NCBI RefSeq assembly: GCF_025963695.1
Contig: NZ_JAOQAH010000018.1
Span: forward strand, 1-44,006
Length of the DNA: 44,006 nucleotides
Reading direction: 5' to 3'
Source of the DNA: Segetibacter sp.
GTDB lineage: Bacteria; Bacteroidota; Bacteroidia; Chitinophagales; Chitinophagaceae
Of this stretch, positions 8,957-18,031 are shown one piece after another. The first letter of the stretch is position 1; every line of letters begins with the position of its first letter. A model generated the notes under the pieces. It worked only from the letters and a program-made list of their open reading frames with translations, was not told where the DNA came from and ran no database searches. The translations under genes were made by a program, and so were the position numbers.

Positions 8957-11083
8957 TTAATCAAGTTGTTTTAAAACTACCACTGACCGTCCTTCGACTA
9001 CAATTACTTCACCTGCTGCGAAATAGCCTTCCTCAGTCGTCATCGTACTTTTACTTGTATCTATTATCTTGGTCCACTGTTTTCCGTATTTTTTTGGAGG
9101 AAGTGCATAATCTAGTCTATCGTGATAGGCATTAAAAATGACATAAAAGCTGTCGTCAATTATTTGCTCGCCTTTAGGTCCAACGGTTCTTATACCATGC
9201 CCGTTTAAATAAACTCCCAGTGATTTTGCGTAATCATGTAACCAATTCTCCTGTGTCATTTTAGTACCTTCCGGCAAGAACCATTCAATGTCTTCCACAT
9301 CTCCCTGCTTGTGTACCGGTTCACCCTGAAACCATCGACGACGACGAAAAACCGGGTGATTTCTGCGGAAATGAATAATCTGTCGCGAAAACTCTAATAA
9401 CTCTTTGTCGGCATTTTCCCAATCGATCCACGAAATTTCATTGTCCTGGCAGTAAGCATTGTTGTTTCCTTGCTGGGTTCTGCCTAACTCGTCTCCGGCA
9501 ACAATCATCGGAACGCCCTGCGACAAGAACAGCGACGCCAGAAAGTTTCTTTTTTGCTGCAGCCGTAATTGAATAATATCAGGGTCTTCTGTGGGGCCTT
9601 CTGCACCGCAGTTCCACGAACGGTTGTGGCTTTCGCCATCGTTGTTGTCTTCTCCATTGGCCATGTTGTGTTTCTCATTATACGATACAAGATCATGTAA
9701 TGTGAACCCGTCATGAGCAGTGATGAAGTTGATGCTGGCTGTTGGTTTTCGGTAATCATTCTGGTATAAGTCAGGGCTTCCGGTAAAACGTTGTGCAAAT
9801 TCGCCAAGCATACTATCGGCTCCCCGCCAGTAATCTCTCAGGCAGTCCCGGTATTTGCCATTCCACTCGGCCCAGCCCGGAGGAAACTTGCCTACCATAT
9901 AGCCGCCTTCACCAATGTCCCACGGTTCTGCTATAAGTTTTACCTGCGATATAATAGGATCCTGGTGGATGATGTCGAAGAAAGAGCCAAGCCTGTCTAC
10001 TGCATGCAGTTCGCGAGCAAGGGTCGAAGCCAGGTCGAATCTAAAACCGTCAACGTGCATCTCAAGAATCCAATACCGTAGACTATCCATAATCAGCCGA
10101 AGAACGTTGGGCATCATTACATTCAGTGTGTTTCCTGTTCCTGTATAGTCCATACAGAAACGCTTGTCTTCGGTAAGCCTATAATAAGAGGAATTGTCAA
10201 TACCGCGAAACGAAATGGTTGGGCCCATATGGTTTCCTTCCCCGGTATGGTTGTAAACCACATCGAGAATAACTTCAATTCCTGCTTTGTGCAGTTCTTT
10301 TACCATGGTCTTAAACTCAGCCACCTGGCCGCCTTCGGGTCCGTTTCCTGAGTAACGAACGTCGGGGGCAAAAAAGCCGATGGAGTTATAGCCCCAATAA
10401 TTGCCTAAACCTCTTTCTGCCAAATGCCGGTCGAGTACGAAATGATGAACCGGCATTAGTTCGATTGCTGTTATACCCAGATCCTTCAGATATTTAATGC
10501 AAACGGGATGACCAAGCGCAGCATAAGTTCCTTTTATTTCTTCAGGAATATCGGGATGAAGCTTTGTGAAGCCCTTTACATGAGTTTCGTAAATAACTGT
10601 TTTGTGATACGAGACTTTTGGAGGTTTGTCGCCTTCCCAGTCATAATTCGGATCTACTACAACTGATTTTGGTACATATGGTGCACTGTCGGTTGTGCTG
10701 AAACTAAGGTCAGCATCAGGATGTCCTAACTCGTAGCCAAAAAGTGAGTCGTGCCAGGCGATGGTGCCAGCAATTGCCTTTGCATAAGGATCAATTAAAA
10801 GTTTGTTGGCATTATACCTGTGTCCATTTCGGGGATCGTAGGGGCCATGAACTCTATAACCATATAACTGACCCGATTTCGCATTTGGAAGGTATATGTG
10901 CCAAATCTGGTGAGTTCTTTCTGTAAGTTGAATTTTCGCTGATTCCTTTTTATCTGTGTTCTTGTTGAAAAGGCATAGTTCTACTGCCGTTGCATTGTCA
11001 GCATAAAGGGCAAAGTTTACTCCTTTTCCATCCCACGTTGCTCCCAACGGATACGGGTGACCAGGATAAGCTTTTATATCCAT
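8957..11083 (-). CDS. glgX: Glycogen debranching enzyme GlgX (isoamylase-type GH13)
   Basis: GlgX cleaves alpha-1,6 branches in glycogen or limit dextrin and releases linear maltodextrins in the cytoplasm. I place the start at the ATG giving MDIKAYPGHPYPLGATWDG (708 residues) because GlgX homology begins there; an in-frame ATG at 11158 would add 25 residues without family character. An N-terminal CBM48 domain (about 8-100) precedes the catalytic barrel. The motifs are DVVYNHTGEGNHMGP, nucleophile D350 in GFRFDLAST, acid/base E386 in LIAEPWDIG, and D458 in FITAHDGFTLHDLVSYN. It is the first gene of the trehalose block: its linear products are TreY substrates. It is separated from treZ by 237 nt with repeat elements, so it may be transcribed separately from treZ-treY-malQ. 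Confidence 0.94.
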   Translation of the reverse strand: MDIKAYPGHPYPLGATWDGKGVNFALYADNATAVELCLFNKNTDKKESAKIQLTERTHQIWHIYLPNAKSGQLYGYRVHGPYDPRNGHRYNANKLLIDPYAKAIAGTIAWHDSLFGYELGHPDADLSFSTTDSAPYVPKSVVVDPNYDWEGDKPPKVSYHKTVIYETHVKGFTKLHPDIPEEIKGTYAALGHPVCIKYLKDLGITAIELMPVHHFVLDRHLAERGLGNYWGYNSIGFFAPDVRYSGNGPEGGQVAEFKTMVKELHKAGIEVILDVVYNHTGEGNHMGPTISFRGIDNSSYYRLTEDKRFCMDYTGTGNTLNVMMPNVLRLIMDSLRYWILEMHVDGFRFDLASTLARELHAVDRLGSFFDIIHQDPIISQVKLIAEPWDIGEGGYMVGKFPPGWAEWNGKYRDCLRDYWRGADSMLGEFAQRFTGSPDLYQNDYRKPTASINFITAHDGFTLHDLVSYNEKHNMANGEDNNDGESHNRSWNCGAEGPTEDPDIIQLRLQQKRNFLASLFLSQGVPMIVAGDELGRTQQGNNNAYCQDNEISWIDWENADKELLEFSRQIIHFRRNHPVFRRRRWFQGEPVHKQGDVEDIEWFLPEGTKMTQENWLHDYAKSLGVYLNGHGIRTVGPKGEQIIDDSFYVIFNAYHDRLDYALPPKKYGKQWTKIIDTSKSTMTTEEGYFAAGEVIVVEGRSVVVLKQLD

Positions 11084-11421
11084 TAAATAAAATTTTAGGA
11101 TGTTTGGTGAGATTTTTTCCCATACTCCAACAACATTTTTGCTGCTGGAGCCAAACAATAAGGGTTTAAATTATATGTATAAAGGTAGAACAGGCAATCT
11201 TTTAGTTGTAAACATAGCCTTTTCTAACTTTCTACACTTTCGTAATTTCTTACGGCTGTTCACTGTAATTCAATATTCCTGCCACTACAATTTTTAGAGA
11301 TTAAAATGCTTGCGGAGGTATTTCTTGTGGAAATGTAACGATAGGAGAGTTGCCGTGCATGCAGAAAAGATATTTGGCAAACGGCTAGTATGATAACTAG
11401 TGGCTGTTAACGTGGCAGTGT
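11084..11421. other. Intergenic region upstream of glgX
   Basis: No gene is recognisable. On the minus strand TACCTTTA (11180-11187) resembles the TAnnTTTG -7 box with the last base changed and could be the glgX promoter, about 97 nt from the chosen start. The rest is AT-rich with no clear structure. Confidence 0.3.
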
Positions 11422-11494
11422 AAAAAAAAAATCACGATTTATTAGAGTGCGATTAATATTTCTATCAATTGCTTTACTCTAATAAATCGTGATT
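11422..11494 (-). terminator. Large hairpin terminator of the ilv/leu transcript
   Basis: AATCACGATTTATTAGAGT (11430-11448) is a perfect 19-nt inverted repeat of ACTCTAATAAATCGTGATT (11476-11494), with a 27-nt loop that can itself form an imperfect inner stem. On the minus strand the stem is followed by about ten T (11422-11431). It lies 23 nt after the ilvC stop. Confidence 0.85.
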
Positions 11495-11517
11495 CCTATA
11501 ATCTCTAATCCCGGTTC

Positions 11518-12612
11518 TTAAATAACCGCTTCTACAAATTCTTCCTGATTTTCTTCAGCTGCAGGTTCCTGGTTTTCTGGTCGTAAACTTCTTACGGTTT
11601 TACCTGCACGCCACATTTCGCTATCGCGAAGTTCTGCCAACTCAACTTCTAACTTTTCACGGTAATCTGATTTGCTGTTACTTTCAATTGATTTTGCAGC
11701 TTCTTTTCCTGCAGCAACGCTTTCATATAAATCGGTAAATACCGGTAAAGTTGCATCACGAAACTTTTTCCACCAATCCAATGCGCCTCGCTGAGCAGTT
11801 GTTGAGCAGTTAGCGTACATCCAATCCATTCCATTTTCTGCAACTAATGGCATCAATGATTGGGTAAGCTCTTCAACTGTTTCGTTAAACGACTCAGAAG
11901 GAGAGTGGCCTTTTGATCTCAATACCTGGTATTGCGCTGCAAAAATTCCCTGGATCGCGCCCATTAAAGTACCGCGCTCGCCGGTAAGGTCAGAAAAAAC
12001 CTCTTTTCTAAAATCTGTTTCAAAAAGGTATCCGCTACCAATTGCAATTCCTAAAGCAACCACTCTTTCGTATGCACGACCTGTTGCATCCTGAAAAATT
12101 GCATAGCTGCTATTCAGTCCACGACCTTGTAAAAACATTCGGCGAAGAGATGTTCCTGAACCTTTTGGTGCTACCAGGAAAACGTCAACATCTTTGGGAG
12201 GAATAATTCCTGTTTGCTCATTATAAGTAATGCCAAAGCCATGAGAAAAATAAAGGGCTTTTCCGGCAGTTAAATGTTTTTTAACTGTAGGCCATAATTG
12301 AATTTGGGCTGCATCGCTAAGTAAGTAGCAGATAATTGTACCACGCTCTAACGCTTCTTCAATATCAAACAAAGTTAGTCCTGGTACAAAACCATCAGAA
12401 ACAGCTTTATCCCACGATTTTGAATTTTTACGCTGACCAACAATTACGTTAACACCGTTTTCCTTTTGGTTTAAAGCTTGTCCGGGACCTTGAACACCAT
12501 AGCCAATTACTGCTACCACTTCATCTTTTAAGACTTCCTGTGCTTTAGCCAAAGGAAATTCGTCGCGTGTTACTACGTTTTCTTCAACACCGCCAAAATT
12601 TAATCTTGCCAT
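11518..12612 (-). CDS. ilvC: Ketol-acid reductoisomerase
   Basis: IlvC isomerises and reduces 2-acetolactate (or 2-aceto-2-hydroxybutyrate) with NADPH, the second step of valine/isoleucine synthesis. I choose the ATG giving MARLNFGGVEENVVTRDEF (364 residues), the usual start of Bacteroidota IlvC; an upstream in-frame ATG would add 19 residues with no homology. The Rossmann motif is GYGVQGPGQA followed by QRKNSKSWDKA. The KARI domain contains SDLTGERGTLMGAIQGIF and VEELTQSLMPLVAENGMDWMYANCS, which supply the Mg-binding acidic residues. The C-terminus has an extra acidic tail (about 20 residues, EEN/EE-rich) after the family end SLRPEN. It is the last gene of the minus-strand branched-chain run, separated from ilvN by 251 nt with a repeat copy and a hairpin, so it may also have its own promoter. 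Confidence 0.95.
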   Translation of the reverse strand: MARLNFGGVEENVVTRDEFPLAKAQEVLKDEVVAVIGYGVQGPGQALNQKENGVNVIVGQRKNSKSWDKAVSDGFVPGLTLFDIEEALERGTIICYLLSDAAQIQLWPTVKKHLTAGKALYFSHGFGITYNEQTGIIPPKDVDVFLVAPKGSGTSLRRMFLQGRGLNSSYAIFQDATGRAYERVVALGIAIGSGYLFETDFRKEVFSDLTGERGTLMGAIQGIFAAQYQVLRSKGHSPSESFNETVEELTQSLMPLVAENGMDWMYANCSTTAQRGALDWWKKFRDATLPVFTDLYESVAAGKEAAKSIESNSKSDYREKLEVELAELRDSEMWRAGKTVRSLRPENQEPAAEENQEEFVEAVI

Positions 12613-12675
12613 TGTTTTTGAGTTTTTTGTTATGTTATTTTTGGTGGTCCGCAATACTTCGTTTCTCAACTTTTC

Positions 12676-12685
12676 TTGCGTCGCA
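12676..12685 (-). repeat. Dispersed palindromic repeat, copy 3
   Basis: TTGCGTCGCA core; on the minus strand it reads AGTACAAGCGTGCGACGCAA, sharing the GTACAAG left flank with the copies at 38844 and 22352. It lies about 65 nt upstream of the ilvC start. Confidence 0.75.
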
Positions 12686-12768
12686 CGCTTGTACTATTTG
12701 TTATTTTATCGACAATTAGGTTAAATTTTTTTGTAGTTCTTCTATTTGATATTGAAATTGGTGGTTGA

Positions 12769-12814
12769 TCACTTGAGAATTTTTTTTGCCAGGGGCTAGA
12801 AAATTCTCAAGTGA
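12769..12814 (-). repeat. Perfect 15-bp inverted repeat between ilvN and ilvC
   Basis: TCACTTGAGAATTTT (12769-12783) and AAAATTCTCAAGTGA (12800-12814) are exact inverted copies around a 16-nt loop. No T run follows on the minus strand, so it is not a standard terminator. It could be an RNA-processing or stability hairpin that sets the ilvC/ilvN ratio, or a partial attenuator; that role is a guess. Confidence 0.7.
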
Positions 12815-12863
12815 TGAATGTACCGCGATCGTATTAGAGGAGCAATAATTTGTACATTCAAGA

Positions 12864-13454
12864 TCACATACTAAACACCTCTTCCTGCTTATTTAAGTAT
12901 TCGTTTTCTACCGCTTCTTCACCGGGTTGTGCTTCTTCGAATTCTTTCAATTTTTCGTGGAAACCACTGCTTGCTTTTATGATAGCAACCCTTGCGCTTC
13001 TCACAAACTCAATAAGGCCGTAAGGGCTTAAAAAATCTATTAATTTGTCAGTCTCTTCCCTGTGCCCACTTGCTTCAAAAACTGTGTAATCTTTTCTAAT
13101 CACAACTGCCCTTGCGCCGTATTGCCGAAGGAGGCGTTCTACCTGTACTTTTTCAGCTATTTGGTCGGTGCTTACTTTATACATAGCCAGTTCCTGCCAA
13201 ACAATTTCGTCGTTAGTATTATAGTAAACTTTTAATACTTCCACCTGTTTTTCAATTTGGCGGGCCACCTTTTTCACTACTTCCTCGGTTTCATGTATAA
13301 CTATGGTAAAGCGTGAAATGCTTTCAATTTCTGATGGAGAAACATTGAAACTTTCAATATTTATCTTTCTTCTCGAAAAAATAATAGCGATACGGACCAG
13401 TAAGCCTACCTGGTTCTCTGAATATATGGTAAAAGTAAATTCCTGGTTTTGCAT
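12864..13454 (-). CDS. ilvN: Acetolactate synthase small (regulatory) subunit
   Basis: IlvN binds the catalytic subunit, raises its activity and gives feedback inhibition by valine. The 196 residues start with an ACT domain: FTIYSENQVGLLVRIAIIFSRR followed by INIESFNVSPSE (about 5-75). The second, C-terminal half (about 85-165) is the domain with FEASGHREETDKLIDFLSPYGLIEFVRSARVAI. A glutamate-rich tail of about 25 residues follows and is probably disordered. It starts 19 nt after the stop of the small ABM-family gene, so the two are surely cotranscribed, and it lies downstream of ilvB, its partner. Confidence 0.93.
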   Translation of the reverse strand: MQNQEFTFTIYSENQVGLLVRIAIIFSRRKINIESFNVSPSEIESISRFTIVIHETEEVVKKVARQIEKQVEVLKVYYNTNDEIVWQELAMYKVSTDQIAEKVQVERLLRQYGARAVVIRKDYTVFEASGHREETDKLIDFLSPYGLIEFVRSARVAIIKASSGFHEKLKEFEEAQPGEEAVENEYLNKQEEVFSM

Positions 13455-13473
13455 AAACTCTTTTTTTCTTCCG

Positions 13474-13764
13474 CTAAAAAACTTTTTTATAATGCTCTAC
13501 TGTAGGAAAAGGATCGTAAAAATGATGTAATAACTTTTTCCATTCCTGGTATTCGTTACTTTTTCTGAAACCTTCTGTATGATGCTCCAAGGTTTGCCAT
13601 TGAACCAACAGCAGGTATTTATCCTCTTCTTCAATACATTTTTGAAGCTCGTGGTATTTATAGCCTTTCATGTTCGCTATAATTTTCTGCGCCTCAGAGA
13701 AGGCCGTTTCAAAGGCCTCCGATTGTTGATCCCGTATTTTTAGAAGAGCTATTTCTGTTATCAT
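13474..13764 (-). CDS. ABM-family (antibiotic biosynthesis monooxygenase-like) protein in the ilv operon
   Basis: A 96-residue protein with the dimeric alpha/beta-barrel ABM/YgiN pattern: EIALLKIRDQQSEAFETAFSEA, then MKGYKYHELQKCIEEEDKYLLLVQWQTLEHHTEGFRKS, and an aromatic C-terminus. Family members include quinol monooxygenases and small-molecule binding or isomerase proteins; many have no known substrate. No cofactor motif can be read from the sequence. It sits between ilvB (171 nt upstream, with one palindromic repeat in the gap) and ilvN (19 nt downstream), so it separates the two subunit genes of acetolactate synthase. Position suggests cotranscription with ilvN, but not necessarily a role in branched-chain synthesis. 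The family call is fairly safe; the function is unknown. Confidence 0.8.
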   Translation of the reverse strand: MITEIALLKIRDQQSEAFETAFSEAQKIIANMKGYKYHELQKCIEEEDKYLLLVQWQTLEHHTEGFRKSNEYQEWKKLLHHFYDPFPTVEHYKKVF

Positions 13765-13833
13765 ACCCCAACCCCTAAAGGGGCTTTTTACGATGCAAAT
13801 TAAACTGCTGCTTTTTTTGTTATCGTTCAGGTG

Positions 13834-13843
13834 TGCGACGCAA
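13834..13843 (+). repeat. Dispersed palindromic repeat, copy 4
   Basis: GTGTGCGACGCAACGAAAGC in the gap between ilvB and the ABM-family gene. Its flank (AGCTTAATTAAG) only weakly resembles the other copies. Confidence 0.75.
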
Positions 13844-13935
13844 CGAAAGCTTAATTAAGAAACGGTTGCAGGCTCCACAATAATTCTTCTCATCTCGCCG
13901 CTATCATTTCAAATCCTATCAATGGTGGTTCCGAA

Positions 13936-15702
13936 CTACGACAATCTGATCTCGCTCACACTGCACCCCTGCGGAACCATTGGAAATACGTTGTCTTCTT
14001 TGCCCACCATCACTTCCAAAAGGTATGAACCGTTGTGCTCAAGCATTGTTTTGATAGCATTTTGCAAATCTGGTCTGGCCGAAATTTTCTGACCTTCTAC
14101 GCCATAGCCTTTTGCAACCATTATGTAATCGGGGCTAGCGATGTCGACAAATGAATAGCGTTTGTCGTGAAACAATTGCTGCCACTGTCGTACCATTCCC
14201 AGAAATTCATTATTCAGAATAACAATTTTTACGTTTACCTCCGTTTGCATTATCGTTCCCAGTTCCTGTATTGTCATTTGAATACCACCATCACCAATGA
14301 TGGCTATGACTGTGCGTTCTGGTGCACCAAACTTTGCACCAATTGCAGCTGGCAAACCAAAGCCCATTGTACCTGCACCGCCGGATGTGATATTGCTTTT
14401 TGACTGATTGAATTTTGCATAACGGCATGTGACCATTTGGTGCTGACCTACATCGGTTACCATTATTGCATTGCCACCGGTCAGCTGGTTAATGACGTTA
14501 ATAACCTCACCCATGGTTAGCTTTTCACCTTCGGGATTTAGTTCTTTGCGTATTACCGTTTCCTCTTCAATTTGCTTGTGTTCGTTAAACCTTTTTAACC
14601 ATTCGGGATGTTGCTTTGCTTGGATGAGTTGAGTAAGGATTGGTAAAGTTTCTTTGCAATCTCCCCAAATTCCGACAGTGGCTTTTACGTTCTTGTCAAT
14701 TTCTGAAGGATCTATATCGAGGTGAATCACTTTTGCCTGTTTGGCGTATTTATCAAGACGGCCAGTAACGCGGTCATCGAAACGCATACCGATTGCAATT
14801 AAAACATCGCAGTCATTGGTTAGCACGTTTGGTCCGTAGTTACCGTGCATTCCCAGCATACCGACATTTAACGGATGGTCTGTTGGAATTGCACTTGCAC
14901 CAAGAATGGTCCATGCAGCAGGAATACCACTTTTCTCAATAAAGGCTTTAAACTCTTTTTCTGCTTTGCCTAATATCACTCCCTGTCCCCAGAGTATAAA
15001 CGGCTTTTTCGCTTCGTTAATCAGCTTGGCTGCCTCTTCTATATATTCTTTTCTTACAACTGGTTTAGGGCGGTAGCTACGAATATGATCGCAACGTTTG
15101 TAACCTTCGTAAACGAATTTGTCTAGCTGTGCATTTTTTGTAATATCTATCAGCACAGGTCCTGGTCGGCCCGTTTTCGCAATATGAAAGGCTTTTGCCA
15201 TAACAGATGGTATTTCTGCAGCATCGGTTACCTGGTAGTTCCATTTCGTAATAGGTGTCGTTATGTTGATTACGTCCACTTCCTGGAAAGCATCTGTGCC
15301 CAAAAGGTGCGCATATACCTGCCCGGTAATACAAACCAGTGGAGTGCTATCGATCATGGCATCAGCTAAACCTGTGACGAGGTTAGTTGCACCGGGACCG
15401 CTGGTTGCGAAAACTACCCCAACACGCCCTGAAGCACGGGCAAAACCTTGCGCCGCGTGAATACCTCCCTGCTCATGACGAACAAGAATATGTTGTAGCT
15501 TTTTGCTGTAATCATATAAAGCGTCATAAATTGGCATAATCGCTCCGCCGGGATAACCAAAAATGGTATCAACCCCTTCTGCGATAAATGCTTCAAGGAC
15601 AGCTTGTGAGCCACTTAGTTTTCCCGGCTCTTTGGCTGGTGCTTTTGGAGCGGTACCAGGTTTTATCAGAATTTGTTCTTCTACGTCAAGTATCGAATTC
15701 AT
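13936..15702 (-). CDS. ilvB: Acetolactate synthase large (catalytic) subunit
   Basis: IlvB is the thiamine-diphosphate enzyme that condenses two pyruvates to 2-acetolactate, or pyruvate with 2-oxobutyrate. The 588 residues have the three-domain layout of the family. The catalytic Glu is E77 in VRHEQGGIHAAQGFARASG. The PYR domain begins with GSQAVLEAFIAEGVDTIFGYPGG. The central FAD/Rossmann-type domain follows (about 215-355). The C-terminal ThDP motif runs from GDGGIQMTIQELGT to NN about 30 residues on. A low-complexity Ala/Pro/Lys leader (residues 15-28) precedes the core. It lies downstream of ilvD, separated by an ORF6N pseudogene, and upstream of the ABM gene and ilvN. No lesion is seen. 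Confidence 0.96.
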   Translation of the reverse strand: MNSILDVEEQILIKPGTAPKAPAKEPGKLSGSQAVLEAFIAEGVDTIFGYPGGAIMPIYDALYDYSKKLQHILVRHEQGGIHAAQGFARASGRVGVVFATSGPGATNLVTGLADAMIDSTPLVCITGQVYAHLLGTDAFQEVDVINITTPITKWNYQVTDAAEIPSVMAKAFHIAKTGRPGPVLIDITKNAQLDKFVYEGYKRCDHIRSYRPKPVVRKEYIEEAAKLINEAKKPFILWGQGVILGKAEKEFKAFIEKSGIPAAWTILGASAIPTDHPLNVGMLGMHGNYGPNVLTNDCDVLIAIGMRFDDRVTGRLDKYAKQAKVIHLDIDPSEIDKNVKATVGIWGDCKETLPILTQLIQAKQHPEWLKRFNEHKQIEEETVIRKELNPEGEKLTMGEVINVINQLTGGNAIMVTDVGQHQMVTCRYAKFNQSKSNITSGGAGTMGFGLPAAIGAKFGAPERTVIAIIGDGGIQMTIQELGTIMQTEVNVKIVILNNEFLGMVRQWQQLFHDKRYSFVDIASPDYIMVAKGYGVEGQKISARPDLQNAIKTMLEHNGSYLLEVMVGKEDNVFPMVPQGCSVSEIRLS

Positions 15703-15789
15703 GTTCTACGTTTTTGTGCCATATCCTAATTGGATAGGAAAATTATAGGTACGTTTCTCGTTTCAATTTAAAAACTCATGGCCAATTGC

Positions 15790-16287
15790 TTACCCCTTGA
15801 TAAACCTTCTCCCACGGATTACTTTCAATCTTTTGGTATAACAAGTTTTATATCGCATCGTAGATCAGGTTCAACTTGGTGTCGTGGTTCCCGATCCGTT
15901 CCCGCAAATCGATTAATTAGTTCAGTCGGTCGCTCTATTGTGTTGCAAATTTCCTTAAGGCAATAAATGCTCTAACGATTGCAATATTCATCTTTCTTGC
16001 TGTTGCACTTTTCAACGCACTTGCTAACATTGTTACTCCGTGCTTAGTAAAGGCATATACTTTCCTGTCCTGTTCTTTTGCAGTTTTTTCATCATCATAA
16101 TTTGTGATGATGAAATCTTTAGTCCACACCTCTATTCTAAGTGTAAATCCGAAATCGTCGGGAAACTAGCAGGGTTTCGCTTTATCGCTTGATGTAAAGT
16201 ACTTGTTTCCACTTTATACAGCCTGGCAAAATCAAATTCAGGTATAACTTTTTGACCTCTTATAGCAAATATGTTTTGCCGTATAAA
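15790..16287 (-). pseudogene. Decayed ORF6N-domain DNA-binding protein gene
   Basis: Three separate reading frames on the minus strand together give an ORF6N protein. First (about 16287-16141): FAIRGQKVIPEFDFARLY, then KVETSTLHQAIKRNPASFP, ending in TAG, the N-terminal ORF6N core. Second (16129-15935): VYAFTKHGVTMLASALKS, then MNIAIVRAFIALRKF, ending at a stop. Third (about 15910-15790): LRERIGNHDTKLNLIYDAI, stop, NLLYQKIESNPWEK, the usual C-terminal helix. At least two frame changes and two internal stops are present, the segment between the first two parts is shortened, and no start codon remains because the remnant begins right after the ilvD stop. ORF6N proteins are phage- and accessory-region DNA-binding proteins, so this is a relic of a transferred gene between ilvD and ilvB. 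Confidence 0.85.
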
Positions 16288-16293
16288 TTTTAA

Positions 16294-17976
16294 CTAAGCC
16301 TCATCTGTCACACATCCTTCTGCCGCGTTTTTTACACTTTTTGCATATTTAAATAAAATCCCTTTTGTCGCTTTTAATGCGGGTTGTTGCCATTTGGCTT
16401 TTCTTTCTGCAATGATTGTGTCATCAACTTTTAAATTGATGGTATTTTTAATTGCATCAAGCTCAATGATATCATCATCTTCTACAACGGCGATTAAACC
16501 GCCTTCATAAGCTTCAGGTGTAATGTGACCAACGACGAAACCATGAGTGCCACCGCTGAATCTTCCATCGGTAATTAAGGCAACACTTTTGCCAAGACCC
16601 GCGCCTATGATTGCACCTGTTGGCTTCAGCATTTCAGGCATTCCGGGTGCACCTTTGGGGCCAATGTTTCTTATTACTACAACATCACCATGTTTAACTT
16701 TGCCGCTTGAAAGACCTTCTATCAAATGCTTTTCTCCGTCGAATACTCTTGCGGGCCCTTCGAAACGCTCGCCTTCTTTACCACTTATTTTTGCTACGCT
16801 TCCACCTTCTGCAAGGTTCCCGTATAGAATTTGCAGATGCCCTGTAACCTTTAGTGGTGTTTCAAGGGGCATAATTATTTTCTGCTGCTCAAAATCAAGG
16901 TCGGGTGCATTAGCTAAATTTTCTGCAACTGTTTTTCCTGTTACCGTTAGGCAATGGCCATGCAACAGACCTTTACTAAGTAAATATTTCATAACAGCAG
17001 GCACACCACCGTATTGATGCAGGTCCTCCATTAAATATTTACCGCTTGGTTTAAAGTCGGCTAAAACAGGAATCTTATCACTGATCTTTTGGAAGTCGTC
17101 TTGGGTTAAAGGCACGTCTACACTTTTTGCCATTGCAATCAGGTGCAATACAGCATTGGTACTTCCGCCTAAAACCATAATGACCGTAATGGCATTTTCA
17201 AATGCTTCACGAGTCATGATATCACGAGGCTTAATATCTTTTTCGAGTAATATTTTTATGGCCGCACCAACTGCTTCACATTCTATTTGTTTTTCGGGGC
17301 TGAGGGCAGGGTTTGACGATGAATTTGGCAAACTCATGCCCATGGCTTCGATGGCACTAGCCATAGTGTTGGCGGTATACATTCCACCGCAAGCCCCGGC
17401 ACCCGGACATGAATTTTTCACGATGCCTCTAAAATCAGCTTCGCTCAAATTGCCGGCAATCTTTTGCCCCAGCGCTTCAAAAGCACTTACGATATTTAAA
17501 TCTTCTCCTTTATAATGTCCGGGGGCGATGGTGCCGCCGTAAAGCATTATTGAAGGACGATTTAACCTGCCCATTGCCATGATAGACCCCGGCATGTTTT
17601 TATCGCAGCCAGGTATGGCAATAATTGCGTCGTAATATTGTGCCCCTGCATTTGTTTCAATGCTGTCAGCTATCAGGTCACGACTTACAAGGCTATAGCG
17701 CATTCCATCTGTGCCCATGCTAATACCATCACTTACGCCAATAGTATAAAAACGCAGACCGAGTAGATCGTCAGTTTTATTGATATTCTCGCGCACCACC
17801 GTAGCAAGATCGTTGAGGTGCATATTGCATGGATTACCATCCCATCCCATACTTACAATTCCAACCTGCGCTTTATTAAAATCTTCTTCTTTAAAACCAA
17901 TTGCATACAACATGGCCTGTGCGGCTGGTTGTGTTACGTCCTGAGTTATTGTTTTGCTGTATTTGTTTAATTCCAT
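16294..17976 (-). CDS. ilvD: Dihydroxy-acid dehydratase
   Basis: IlvD removes water from 2,3-dihydroxy-isovalerate or -methylvalerate to give the 2-oxo acids of valine and isoleucine. The 560 residues match the family. The iron-sulfur ligand cysteines are in place: C50 in [12 protein letters not shown]124 in PGCDKNMPG, and C196 in [15 protein letters not shown]. The C-terminal region has [19 protein letters not shown], the family signature. The gene starts 55 nt after the leuB stop, consistent with one transcript, and is followed by the ORF6N pseudogene before ilvB. The gene is intact. Confidence 0.96.
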   Translation of the reverse strand: MELNKYSKTITQDVTQPAAQAMLYAIGFKEEDFNKAQVGIVSMGWDGNPCNMHLNDLATVVRENINKTDDLLGLRFYTIGVSDGISMGTDGMRYSLVSRDLIADSIETNAGAQYYDAIIAIPGCDKNMPGSIMAMGRLNRPSIMLYGGTIAPGHYKGEDLNIVSAFEALGQKIAGNLSEADFRGIVKNSCPGAGACGGMYTANTMASAIEAMGMSLPNSSSNPALSPEKQIECEAVGAAIKILLEKDIKPRDIMTREAFENAITVIMVLGGSTNAVLHLIAMAKSVDVPLTQDDFQKISDKIPVLADFKPSGKYLMEDLHQYGGVPAVMKYLLSKGLLHGHCLTVTGKTVAENLANAPDLDFEQQKIIMPLETPLKVTGHLQILYGNLAEGGSVAKISGKEGERFEGPARVFDGEKHLIEGLSSGKVKHGDVVVIRNIGPKGAPGMPEMLKPTGAIIGAGLGKSVALITDGRFSGGTHGFVVGHITPEAYEGGLIAVVEDDDIIELDAIKNTINLKVDDTIIAERKAKWQQPALKATKGILFKYAKSVKNAAEGCVTDEA

Positions 17977-18031
17977 GGAGCCAATTGGTTTTAGTTGCCT
18001 GTTACCGCTTAACCGGCAACAGGTATCTCTT

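Noticed and set aside
11084..11158. N-terminal extension of glgX by 25 codons
   Set aside because: No family similarity before MDIKAYPGHPYPLGATWDG.
12613..12669. N-terminal extension of ilvC by 19 codons
   Set aside because: Polar, Asn/Thr/Lys-rich and without IlvC similarity; the normal start is MARLNFGG.
15935..16129. Intact 64-codon gene
   Set aside because: It is the middle fragment of the ORF6N relic; N- and C-terminal parts lie in other frames on both sides.
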